Assembly: GCA_028023455.1 (NCBI GenBank)
Contig: JAQFVV010006733.1
Span: forward strand, 122,001-186,000
Direction of reading: 5' to 3'
Source: Epiperipatus broadwayi
Lineage: Eukaryota; Onychophora; Udeonychophora; Euonychophora; Peripatidae
Length of the DNA stretch: 64,000 nucleotides
Below the pieces are notes generated by a model that was not told where the DNA came from, did no database searches, and was given only the letters and a program-made list of their open reading frames with translations. The position numbers and the translations under genes were made by a program. Below, piece by piece: positions 20,470-32,394 of this stretch. The first letter of the stretch is position 1; every line of letters begins with the position of its first letter.

Positions 20470-21970
20470 CAGATTTAGTAATTCATAAATATTAGATTGA
20501 TATATGCGTGAGATACAATAAAATTCCTTTGAATCTCAATTACAAGTGCAATCGCAATTTAATTTTTTCCTCTCTTTCTATTCCTATTTAATCCACATGT
20601 AAGTTCTATTGTTACAGTGTATAAAAATTAATTGCTTCTATCTATAATATAAAAAATCTCTGAACACAACATAATGTCTACAAAGCTATTGCTCATATTA
20701 TTTTTACTCATGTTCTAATTGAAGTTTATATAAAACAACTTGTCAATAATCATGTCATTACTTGCATGTTGTTCAAATCAGTCAATTGCTATTTGATCAC
20801 ATTTATTGTTTTTACCATCAGTTTTTTTGATATTCATTTCTTTTAAGAATAAGTGGTTGCACAATTAGTGATAGCACAGAATTGTGTATGTTTTCTTATA
20901 GCTTTTTTTAAATATCTTAAGCAACTAATAGTAAATTAGAAAATTGTGCACTACTAATATTATTATGCAGATTTTTACATATTATTGATGCTTGCATCAT
21001 TGTTAAAATATATGGCTTTTATATTTTATTTCTGCACCTATTGAGCAGCAATAATTGTGCCAAAAATGTGTGTGGATGCAAATGTTGCACACAAATGCAA
21101 AAGAAAGAGTAATTATGAAATAACATGAGCAAAAAAAAAAAGGTACACAATAGTACATAAGAAGCTACTATTTTCTAAAATGTACTGCTTTAATATGAAA
21201 ATCAGACTGAAGATGACTACTTAAAAGTCAGAACATATGTAAAAGCATGTAAAGAATTACAGTGGAATAAAGCAGTTTTTGGGTGTGGTGATATGGTAGA
21301 TGAAGTTATCAGAATAAGTTCTGAATATTTTTGATTGCTTAGAAAGTTAAATGAGGCAGATTTGCATATGCAAAGCTAAACAACTGAACATATATATATA
21401 TAAGAAAAAAAAATTGAAATCTCATATAAAAATTTTATCAGCTAATAAATAGTTATGTAGAAAAAATAATTTTTGTACTTGGATTTATGTAAAAAATATG
21501 AGCAATTGAAAAGGAATCACGGAATTGAAATTATATACATAATCTACTTAAATAAAATATAAACTTGCCTTATGAAATTTATTATGAAGATAGATTCACA
21601 AAATGAAGTTTCTGGATGAATTCTCAGTTGAACTCATAAAACACACAATTCAGTGGAGTCATTTGAAAAAAAAAACTGTTATGCTTAATTTGCAACATTG
21701 GTGTTTAAACATTGCACAACCTCAACAGTATTTAACCATATTATCTATTTAAAAAAATGATTGAATAATTATTGCTTGAAAGATTATATATATAAATGTC
21801 AAAGTTTTAATCCAGAAACTTTAGATCTCAATATTTTTTACACTATCACAGTATGGCAAATAATGCAATCCCTCCTTTTTTGTGATGTTTGTGCACCAAA
21901 AGTTACAATTTGAGCTCTGAACCCAAAAAATTTAGTTTAAAAGCCTATTAGTTTACCACTACAGTCATTA
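20470..21970. other. AT-rich stretch with at most one decayed SINE-like piece
   Basis: 21790-21865 shares TTAATCCAGAAACTTT with the 10.8 and 40.8 kb repeats. There is a short GAA-rich run near 20420. Nothing else. Confidence 0.4.
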
Positions 21971-21974
21971 CTAT

Positions 21975-22305
21975 TTTCAACCATTATCAAACCACTGCAG
22001 GATGAAGATTTCTCCAAGTTCAATTCATCTCTTATCTCTAGCCTGTCTTCTCCACATCACCCCTGCACACTTTATTTCATCCATCCATCTCACATGTGGT
22101 TTCTTTCTGGGTATTTTACAAACTCCTGGAATCCAGTTTAAGATTTCAATTTTCCATCTATTATCATCTCTTCTAGCAATATGTCCAGCCCAACTCCACT
22201 TCAGTCTTTTAATCCTTTCAACGATCTCTGCAAAACTGTGTGTTCTCTTATCCATGTATTTCATTTTCGATTTCTTGTTATTTCTAACAAGCATCTCTCT
22301 ATACT
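21975..22305 (-). pseudogene. RTE-like LINE 3' fragment
   Basis: The minus-strand open frame (22025-22294, 89 codons) contains ERIKRLKWSWAGHIARRD and then PHVRWMDEIK, the well-known C-terminal block of RTE-type endonuclease/reverse-transcriptase proteins (WAGH..R..D.RW...WIP...R..RW.D.I). It covers only the extreme C-terminus and is 5'-truncated. The 3' end just past the stop matches the 49.6 kb copy (CCACTGCAGGATGAAG). This is the best-preserved open frame of the family here, so it may be one of the younger copies. Confidence 0.85.
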
Positions 22306-22309
22306 ACAA

Positions 22310-24090
22310 TAATTATTTTTATTTATGCATTAAAATTATTTAAGAAATTATAAGAACTTGGAAAATAAATAAATAGCATTAGTAGAGGCAAAAAAAATTA
22401 TAAGGTAGAATGAATTCTTTAAATGTAAACCAACAAAAAAAAAAGCAAAATCAGACAAAGCAACAATGAATAAATAGGATAAGATGCATCTTGGAGCAGG
22501 GCTAACTTGAGCTATAAGAACACTGAGCAGTCACCTAGGGTGCAAAAATTTAGGAGTGCCACTGCTTTAACATCAGTTAAATGGAAATATTTATCAATTA
22601 TTTTAATTAGACATATTATGCATACATTTAAAACTAAAATTTAAATAAGAAAAGTTTAACGAGATTTACTATTTCCTTATGACTTAATTGGGTGTATATT
22701 GTTTTTTTGAATTATTAGGATTTTTTTTCTATGAGAAACCAAACACTCAGACAGACCCTGACTTTGGGACACAAATAGACAGAAAGAAAGCCGGATGATT
22801 TGCTACTGTAATTATCAATAGTACTACTTGCTAGCCACTTAACACAATGAGCTCTCATTTGACTTAGGCTTCAAATCTGGGTCATGTATCACTTGAAAAT
22901 TTCTGGTTAATATGCAAACTTAGGATTTCTTTTGTTAGCGGTTTTATAACCAATCCAATTAAACATTCGTTTGGCTTGATTCTTCCTTCTGGGGAAAAAA
23001 AGGCTCTCATCATTTTTCATTCTTCACAAATAAAAACACAATTGCAATAAAAATGCAAAATGAAAACTGAAAATGTCAAAATATTACAAAAAAAAAAGAC
23101 GATAAAAGAAAAGATAGGATAACATCGCAGGGTTTATTTCATTTCAATTTGACATAATCGCAAGATTACACATTTATTGCGGATGTGAAAAGGCGTCCTG
23201 TCTTCCTACGTTGCAGAACTAATACTAAAGCACCACTAAAACAACAAAGAAGAGCCTAAAACTTTGACCATTTGGAAATAGGCTAATGTCTTTTTCATTG
23301 TTTTTCTTCGAAAGGCTGTTGGATAGCCCCTTCCTCTTCTGAAGTTGGCTATTTTATTTAATAATATATCATCCCGTATGTAACACAATTTATACACGCA
23401 CGAACACTTAGTTTAAACTAATATATATTGTAGAGGCAAAAAAATCATATTTTATCATTAAACCCTAAATAGACTATCTTATAAAATTGTATTAAGTTTA
23501 CATTGTTAATATACATAAAATAAATAGTTAAAAAATATGGTATTTATAAAAATATTCACACCTTTTGATGTTTTGGACTATTTACAGTTTTAAAGCATTG
23601 GACCATAAGCGTCAAACTTAATGCTAGAAGTCTATGCTAATTTTAGAAATTTGACTTTCTAATAATTAAAATATTATTAATAAAGAGTGGAAATGATTTA
23701 ATCACTAACTTTTATTTTTAGATTGCAAACGCGACGCCATTTCTGAAATACCTTAGTGTCAGTTAACAGACAGACAATTGTTAATTATAAGAATGCAATT
23801 ATTGCATTTAATAAAATACTAAGTAAATTGAAAGCTTTGAAATATCAAACCATTTATGATTTTTTTAAAATGTGAATGGCTAGAAAACTTTTAGCATAGT
23901 TTTTATTAAAAAGTTATTACTTGCATTATTTAGATCTGATAATATAAAATTTAAACATTAGTTTATATAAAATGTAATTAAAAAGTCTTTAGCATATTAT
24001 ATTTAATATGATATACTATTTTAAATCAAGAAAATAGAGAATTGTACGTAGATTTGATTTTTAATATTTGAACAAATATAATTTGTATAC
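22310..24090. other. AT-rich stretch without recognisable gene
   Basis: 23100-23400 and 23720-23760 are somewhat richer in G+C (for example CAAACGCGACGCCATTTC after TTTTTAG), which could be an exon edge or an old repeat. I could not support either. A weak B-box-like CTTCAAATCTGGG lies near 22870. Confidence 0.4.
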
Positions 24091-24091
24091 C

Positions 24092-24155
24092 TGGAGTTCA
24101 GATGCAATTTTAAGGGATTTGAACACACAATTTCAAGTTCCCTTCAGTTATCCAC
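24092..24155 (-). repeat. terminal fragment of family A
   Basis: GATGCAATTTTAAGGGATTTGAAC, given here in spirit as the family tip GATGTAATTAGAGGGGATT, is followed by CAAGTTCCCTTCAGTTATCC. It matches the left tip of copies A1 and A5 and stops abruptly. Confidence 0.6.
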
Positions 24156-24344
24156 TTTATGATAATCTCTGTAAACTGCCAACCCCACCCTAGTATTGAA
24201 ACAAGTCTAGTAAGAACTTTAAAAAAATGTAGTTATATATTTAATTAATACTCGACATATATAAAACAATCACTGAAAAAAAAAAAATCATTTATTTACA
24301 TTTTGCAAGATGATGCTTAACATCCTGAATAAAAAAGAGATTAA

Positions 24345-24998
24345 TTAATAATTTTTTTAGTCATTCATTAGACTAGAGATTATCCACTCAATGAATATCT
24401 CTGTAGGTAATTTTCACTATATCACTCTCACTTAAAATAGGGACTGGTTTCTATCCACTTTTAACATCTTGTGGAGGGATGTAATCATAAACATATGACT
24501 AAAGACATGTGGAAAAGATGTATGACCCCCAAGATTTTGTGCTGAACCAGCACTCATCAGTTAGCCCAGATCACAATCCCTTACATATATCTTTATCATT
24601 GTTCTGTATATATAGATAGTCAATTATTACAGCTGAATTGATAATAATTAAACTTACTGCCCTCATAACTTTGACACAAATCACTCAATGGATGTATATT
24701 AATAATTTTTAAGTCATTCATTAGTCTAGGGATTATCCACTTAATAATATTTCTGTAGCATAATTTTCAATATACCACACTTGCACAAGATAGGATTGTT
24801 TTCTGGACTAGCTGGTTAATGCTTAATGCTTGTTCAGCATGAAATAAGTATCTTGGAGATCGGACATCTTTTTCACATCTTTGGTCATATGTTTTATGAT
24901 TACACAACTTCACGAGGTATTAAAAGTGGATAGAAACCAGTCCTTACATTGCAAGAGCATATATAAAGATTATACTACAGAAATATTATTCTTTGTGA
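24345..24998. mobile_element. fold-back element A' related to family A
   Basis: The arms 24437-24600 and 24800-24945 are inverted copies (GACTGGTTTCTATCCACTTT against AAAGTGGATAGAAACCAGTC). Inside them lie family A hammerhead remnants: minus 24529-24564, with perfect stem II GUGCUG/CAGCAC but AAAA for GAAA, and plus around 24820-24860, disrupted. A further block (AGTCATTCATTAGACTAGAG) occurs at 24352-24425 and again, as a direct copy, at 24703-24777, with its inverted end at 24966-24995. A small derivative sits at 52836-52964. Confidence 0.7.
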
Positions 24999-24999
24999 T

Positions 25000-26285
25000 C
25001 ACAGTTGTTGCTTTTTTTTTCATTTTATTGTTCTCTGCCCCTTCCTCCTCTTTTGATTTTATTTTATTATTCTTTATGAAGACAACTATTAAATATCATT
25101 GAGTGCCAAATCTTATACAAAATACTTCTGGAAAGATATTTAAGAGCACTTATATAAAAATTAATTCCTCTCTATAGTTTTTTATAATCATATTACATTT
25201 TTGTTTTCAAATAATAGTGAGTTTTGACTATGTAATTTTTAAATATATGTGTAATAATTTAGATACTTTACATGATTTGGTGCAGTGGTAGAGGGATGAA
25301 ACTCTGGAGTGAAAGCTTCATGGATTGAAGACCAGCTCTTTATCTTTACTTCTGGAGCTTTTACAAGCAATAAACTATTCAATTTACTGTCTTTTTTTAG
25401 ATCCTTGTGAAGCAGTTCTTTCAAGATAGACTATTTATTGATTAAAGGTAGACAATTGCACTTATTCAAAACATAGACAGAATTGGAAAATATATAGTAT
25501 TTCCTTAGTCAGATTATTGTGCCTAAATGGAAAATCTTAAATAAAATGATTCATGCAAAAAGCACGAGACAGATCACTTAAGAAGTTGGAACCAGTATAT
25601 ATATATTAATAATATAAAGAACTTATCAAAATATTGTGCTTTAGCCATAAATATTAAGACAATTAAAGTCAGTAAAACATCACATGACTCAGCTTACACA
25701 ATACTTTTCAGCAGCAGACTATTTATGCTAGTCTATTTCTGGCAAAACATTAAGATGTTTTTGAATTTAGAGCTGGTAGCTTGATAATGAAAAACAAAGA
25801 GAGCAAAATACAGCTTCTGAAAGAAATAACATTAGATCTAAAAAACCCAAATGCTATTTGTAAGATTCAAATTTAAACTCCTCACCGACAAGGTCTTAAG
25901 TCAAAAACAGTCTGAGGATATTGATAAGATAGCAGTGAATATAGATTTAATAAACAATACCATCTAGAATCTATTGACTATTTAAGTTTATAATAAGTGG
26001 CAGAATATACTTTTGCTACTAAATAATGCTTTAATATATTAAATGATAAAAAATGATAGTAAGATACTATCACTTATTTATAGTACATACAATTATCTAG
26101 TTATGCCAACCTACATTTGGCCCAAAAAAATTATGCATATACACACATTACATGAAAAAGTAAAAGATTTAATTTAAGAAGTTATTGTTTTTATGTTTCT
26201 TTAATAAGCTTTAAATTTTGATAATTCAAAGATTAAACTTAAAAGTTTAATATGACTTATGTGTGATAATTCATTGTTACAAAAA
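25000..26285. other. AT-rich stretch; one tRNA-like fragment
   Basis: 25274-25325 reads TTTGGTGCAGTGGTAGAGGG (A-box-like) and, 25 bp later, ATGGATTGAAGACC (B-box-like). This is a possible SINE head, but no tail or second copy is clear. The rest is featureless. Confidence 0.35.
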
Positions 26286-26289
26286 TAAA

Positions 26290-26565
26290 ATGTAATTAGA
26301 GGGGATTTGAACCCAAATCTCCAAGCTCTCTTCAGTCATTCATTCCATCTTATATAACTAATACACATGACCACACACATGTAAAAACATAAATGATCTC
26401 CAATATATGTATTTTGGGCTGAACCAGTACTCATCATTGGTCCAAATCATCATGTGTATTGGTTGTATAAGATGGAGTGGATGACTGAAGGAAGCTTGAA
26501 AGTCTGAGTTCAAATCCCCTCTAATTACATCTAGCTTAAGTATAGATACTATACTTGTATTTAAA
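26290..26565. mobile_element. internally deleted fold-back, family A, copy A5
   Basis: The left arm 26290-26450 includes GAGGGGATTTGAAC and a minus-strand hammerhead remnant (26400-26442) in which the CUGAUGA box has lost its first C. The right arm (26451-26527) begins directly at CATGTGTATTGGTT, so the centre is deleted. The end carries the tail CATCTAGCTTAAGTATAGA. The 77-codon frame over it is an artefact. Confidence 0.75.
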
Positions 26566-26569
26566 AAAA

Positions 26570-29500
26570 ATGTAAAAATTATTGTATCCATATACTATAT
26601 TATAAATATTTCATCAACTTCAATCTCTAGACAAGTACTTTGAAATAAATGTAAAAACATTTCAAATTGAAGAAATTCAACAAATAGCACACTTTCATGA
26701 GTTGGGAGTTTTTATCTCATAATTTGAAGTGGAAAAATATTTTTGTACCTTGCATTAATTAACAATATTTATCTACTATAGATGCAACAATCAGTATTCA
26801 ATTTAAGTTCACAAATATGTTTTTATATAGATGGTCTGAATTATAAGTTCAAATTTTCTAAAAATTGAAGTTAATTTTTTAAAAAACAAAATTATCTAAT
26901 TGCAAGCCTATAAAAATTCAAAATATTTCACAGCAATCTCCAAAGAACAAGAATACACAAAAAAATAAAATGTTTTTTTTTTTTTTTTGCCAATTCCACA
27001 TTAATAATTTTTATAATTTTAAATTAAATTTAAAACATTTTTCCCTTCTCATAAATATTAAATAATTACTTTTTTGAAAGCTGAGTAAAGAAACTTAGTT
27101 ATTTAGAAGTCTACAACAATTATAAATACCACACTGAAACCCCTTGTATTAAAATATTTTCAGAAAAAAATCACTAAAGAAATAATAAATTATGTGTAAA
27201 TATATTTTTCAAGAATAGAAAAATGTAATATTCCATCTAAAAAAATATAGACAAATAATTTATTAAGCTATAAAAATTGGGTTATTATATGAAGGCTTAT
27301 TAAAAAAAGAAGAAAATGATATAAATAACAGATATGCTTTAAGCTTATACAAATGACAAAAAAATGCAGCTCATTGACAGTATTAGTACACATGCAATTA
27401 AAAAATATATTTAAACCAATTCAAGTTTGGACTCATCAAAAATGCAGAAAAATAAAATTATGCAGTAATACAAGCAATTAATTAAGTGCAATTTAATACC
27501 AAAGTTGAGTAGTAAAATCAAAAAATAAGAGTCCATGGATCAGTTCACAACTGTTGAGTAATAGATTATATGATTATTTAATTAAATATATTTGTAAACT
27601 GAATAAAGTAGAGAGAAAGAAAACAAGAATATTTATAAACTTCTATTCTAGTGTCATCTATTGTAAGCTTCAATAATCAGTGATTACTAAATGATAGTGA
27701 ATTTAAAGCCCCAATACCAGACAGCATCTGGTTTTTGTTTTTATTAATGAGGAATTAAGATTCAAAATTATAACAAGTATTGTTGTGTATTTGATAATGA
27801 TCTTTAATTCCTTTTTGACTATCAAACTAAAAGCATGAAATTTAAAACACTCTAATGTCTAAAAGCCTTGAAATGACTTTTTAATTTTAGGCTTTTACTT
27901 TGATAGTTTTACCCTTGAATCCCAAGTCTGCTTCTAGCAATGAAAAGGCCAGATGCTGGTCTAAAAATTTGGATGCATTCCATCTAGTTGTCACTGATTC
28001 CTCAAGGTTTAATAGATTGTGCTAGAGTAGGCAATTGTTCTTGTCCTATCAGCACTCTTAATTTTAAAAAAATACTGCTGTGAGTTAAAACTACATCCCC
28101 ACTCATAGTCTTTTAATAAAAAAATTTAAAGATCTTTTAGAAATGTAAAGATCAAGATGCAAAGATCAAAAGATGGAGAGTCACTTTTTAAGCACCCACT
28201 TTATTTTTCAATGAAATATTAATTCTCATGAGTCAGTTGCTGGGTGCAATTTAAAAAAGTGTTCAAATCCATGTATAGTAGTTTCTTCATATCCTGCTTT
28301 GCAAAAAAAAGAAATCATATATTTTAAAAAGTGAACTCATAGCATTTTGTGTATTTGCCTATATGAGCAGCAGTATCACAAATTCTCTTAGATATTTTTT
28401 CACTAACTAAAAACTGTCGTGAAATGGTTCTAGCTTTCTTATTACCATTTCTGTCTTTTTCTTTATTTTTCTTGATGTCTTAATGCAACTTCTAAATTAA
28501 ATTGCTATTCTTGAACCATAATGGACAAATGCTATACTTTTCAATCATGGTAATAATCTCTGATATCCACACAGATAATAAAAAGGTTAATTCTAAGGCT
28601 ACATGAGTTATAAACATCTTTAAGTTTGTTTAATATATCAATAAATTGTCATAAGTTATAGATATAATATGATTGCAATTGTTCATTAATTGATATATGT
28701 ATATGTTTTATGAACAGTAAGTTTATTTCGAATAGTAATTTGCCCAAAGACATAATAAAATGGAAATCAAGGCCACGGTGATCTGTATCAGTTCTTATAT
28801 TTATTCTGAACTTTTCAACAGAGAAATTGCATTGGGACAATGGTTTTCATCAGTGATTAGTTTAACAATCTTCTTGTCTTTCTCATCTCAAGAGAAGACT
28901 CAGTATATATAGTGGAGGTTTCATTCCTCTCAGGAATCAACTCACTGGGGAGAATGATTATTTTAATCTGGTTGTAAATAACTGGATTAAGGAACTTTTA
29001 TGGGATAAGTTTCTGTTAATTAGCTTTTTATTAATCAGTCTTTGCTAATTAATTATCTTTTCTATAACATATCAGTTCTGTACAATTTTTTTTAATATAA
29101 TGTATATATGCGTGTGTATATTATATATGCGTTTATACCACACAGACACACCAATATGTAAGCGTATTTATGTTAAAATATATATGTGCACTTGGTATTA
29201 TCTGAGATTTCAAATATCCACATAATGGCTTGTAACTAAATGGGCGTCTGTGTGTGAACATTATAACCAGCATCACAATCAGTAAAAATAGAATATTACT
29301 ATGAGAGGGGGGAGAGGGGTTATTAAAAGGTGAAGAGACCCTCAATTTTTTGAAATATTTTACTTATGCATAAGCCCCTGTAAAATTTTTCTGATAGTTT
29401 TTAATTTTTAGTTATGTACTTTGCATTTTTAAAATTTGTAATCATGAAATATGCAACCTATATAAAATGTGAAAACTAGAATTTATAATGTAATTAATTA

Positions 29501-30545
29501 GACTGTATGTTTATTAAAAGTACATGCTCCCCCACAATTTCCTTTCAACAATTTTCTGATGAAATCATACTCTATTGTACAAATTATTCATGAGTACAGT
29601 TTTTTTTTTTTTTTTTGAGTCACCATTTTTTTAAAGAAGGTATATGAATTGTTTAAACATTCACACTTGTTGTTTCTCTATAGCTATAATAAATTTCTAT
29701 TGTTTTTTGAGAGCAGATGAAATCAGGCATTCAATCACTTTTCAAATAACTAAAATTAAGTCAAACAATTTTACAATAGATTTAATATAGCAACTGAATA
29801 AAAATAAATATCCTACTGAGTTATTTAAGACAGATTCTATTTTAAGAAAAACGTTAACAGGAACTATTAAAATAGGCCGTTATTATTATTTCAGGATATA
29901 AAATTTTTCATTTCAATAATCACACAAGTTCATATATTCACAAACAGATAATAAATGAATTGTTTGCAAGAATATAATGAACTTATATTCTAATGGTGTT
30001 CAAAAAAAAAAGCAGCAGAGATTAACTGAATGTAGTTGTTAAATGCTCAAGAAACCATTGAAGTGCTTAAACATCATATGATTTTATGAGCAATTAATTA
30101 TACACTTGCTTTTACTTATTACATTAGAGATCTTATTAGAATAAACATTGAATATATGCCAAAATCAAAGCAGAAGATCTACAAAATAAGATCACAATTG
30201 ATGAGCAGAAGATTCATCATGTTTTTACCATGGGCAGTTTAGTGCAGCAATGGACTATGGACTTTAAGGACCCATAAACTGCAGCTTTAATTTCGACACT
30301 TTTAATATTTGAATTTCATATAAATTCCCAAGCAATAGACTCTTCAATTATTACTTTTTTTATCATTATTTTTTTTAATAATGCACATTTTAAAATGCTT
30401 AACTTTCCATTATTTCTTGACCTAATGCATATTAGATATTGTATGACCATCTTTGTTTCAAACCATACCAAAGCAAACAAGCCTTATAATAAAATAAATC
30501 AAACAATATAACAATCATCATTTCTGTTGATAATTTTTATTATTC
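26570..30545. other. long AT-rich stretch without recognisable gene
   Basis: There are poly(T) runs at 26971-26989 and 29600-29616 and a (TA/TG)-rich patch near 29100-29180. A weak tRNA-like string TTTAGTGCAGCAATGGACTA occurs near 30237. I found no LINE motif, SINE box pair or splice-like structure that I could defend. Confidence 0.5.
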
Positions 30546-30550
30546 AATGT

Positions 30551-30745
30551 TTATTAGAAGGGACTTGAATTCAGACTTTCAAGCTCCCTATAGCTATGCA
30601 TTCCATCTTATAAACTAATACACATGACCACATACTGGTGAAAAAGATTAATGACCTCCAATATACACATAAATATATGCATATATATATATATCTATAG
30701 GGAGCTTGAAAGTCTTCAGTCCCTTCTAATTACACTAAGTTTAAT
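30551..30745. mobile_element. internally deleted fold-back, family A, copy A6
   Basis: The left tip TTAGAAGGGACTTGAATT is followed by ACTTTCAAGCTCCCTATAG; the right half mirrors it as CTATAGGGAGCTTGAAAGTC, then CCCTTCTAATTACAC. The ribozyme segment is gone and the centre is a (AT)n run. Confidence 0.75.
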
Positions 30746-30759
30746 ATTGACAATTACTT

Positions 30760-32170
30760 ATATTTGAATATTACAGAGCCAATGATTGCTTATCTCCAAT
30801 ATGAATTAGACTTATTACCTTTTTCTAAATATTCCATATATTCTCAAGTCTTCAAATCTCATATTAGACTTCAGAGATAAACTGACAATAAACAGATCTT
30901 TTTAACTCTGAGAATAGATGTTTTAAACAGTATACTAGTTTTGAAAGATGAAGGAAGGAGGATCAATTCATTTATGCAGATAGAATATACATATATACCT
31001 GATTTATGTTTTGCAAGAGCATTAATTTGCATCATTTTCTCCACAACTAACCAAATATCAAATCTTCAATCTGAGATGGTATTTAATTAAGAAAATCTTA
31101 TCAGAGAAATACAGACAAAATACCATTAATCTGACATTTCATAGAATAGATATATCATTTATGCCCTCATTGTAAACTCTTGCTTTGCTAAGAAAAAAAA
31201 TAGGTTCATTAATTTATAAATATTTACTGAATGTTTTCTCTTTAATTTTTTAAGTAAATGTGTGTACTAATTATCATCTTTGACATTTTGTTTGAATAAC
31301 AGAAATTACTAAATAATAAATATTTGAATAAACAATATTCTATCTATATCTTAAATATACATTAGTACAATCCCTCATTCTTTCTTGCTACAAATACATT
31401 CATATCAGGAACTGCCAAAGAATCATCCTCTGAGAAAGTTCACTCTAAACTGTTAAATAACAAGTATATAATCATTATCATCACTGACTCTGCCAATGAG
31501 ATGGCCAGTATTCTAACATGTTATCTCTATCACATGGTAGTTGTAACCAAAATGTAATAAAATCAGATGAAACTCCAGATGCAGACGACATTGTTCATAA
31601 GTTTCTAATAAACTTAATACCAAAGCCAAATTATTCACTAATTCATAGACATTATTTACACAGAAACAATATATATATAATATTTTATAATAAACACTTT
31701 TATTTCCTGTATGCTAAAAAGCCAAAAAATAATTATTTTCTTCAAAATCTAAAAACCTAAATTGTGGGATTGAAGAAAATTATTTTTTGGTTTTTTAGTG
31801 CACAATAAATAAAAGCATTTATTGTGAAATATTACTGTATATATTATTAACATTTTACTATTGATATCTTTTTGTTATTATTCCAGTATTAATTAAAATG
31901 AAGAATAAAAATAAGTTCCAATGTAGATGTATGTAATATTTGAGAGAAAATCACACATTAATAATCAATTATAATATTATTTTATTTACAAAGAAGTATT
32001 TAAAAAAAAAAACTTTTACAATCAGGAGATATTAAAATTCCTTTTTGTTTAAATTTGCCATAAATGCTTTTTATTTTTAATTTTTTTTATATATCGAATT
32101 GCATCAATAAAAACATACTAACAAATATAATTAAAAATTGGATTAACCAACAACATTACACTAAACAAAC
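30760..32170. other. AT-rich stretch without recognisable gene
   Basis: An 80-codon plus-strand frame at 31518-31760 has no recognisable motif and a composition typical of chance AT-rich frames. Confidence 0.5.
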
Positions 32171-32184
32171 AAGAGCCATACATA

Positions 32185-32390
32185 AATAGTCAAAATAAGA
32201 GTCATAGATATCACATGACCCTATTCTCTTAAGCTTGTAAGTTATAAACAATGAGGATTGCCAATTCCTCAACAAGCTTTGTGATAAATGCTTAGCCAGA
32301 GAAAGCATTTAAAATATCTCTGTCAGGAAACCCCCCCCCAACCCCTGACCATGGTTTCATGCTTTGGCACTCCTCAGAGCCATACATTTC
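32185..32390 (+). repeat. dispersed repeat I, copy 1
   Basis: Nearly identical, in reverse orientation, to 45092-45285: ATCACATGACCCTATTCTCT, AACAATGAGGATTGCCAATT, CTTAGCCAGAGAAAGCATTT and ATATCTCTGTCAGGAAACCC, with a C9 run. High identity suggests recent activity. No coding motif, terminal repeat or ribozyme box was found. Its type is unknown. Confidence 0.7.
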
Positions 32391-32394
32391 TAAC

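Noticed and set aside
23100-23760. Possible exon in a slightly GC-richer patch
   Set aside because: No open frame with splice signals that could be defended, and no protein resemblance.
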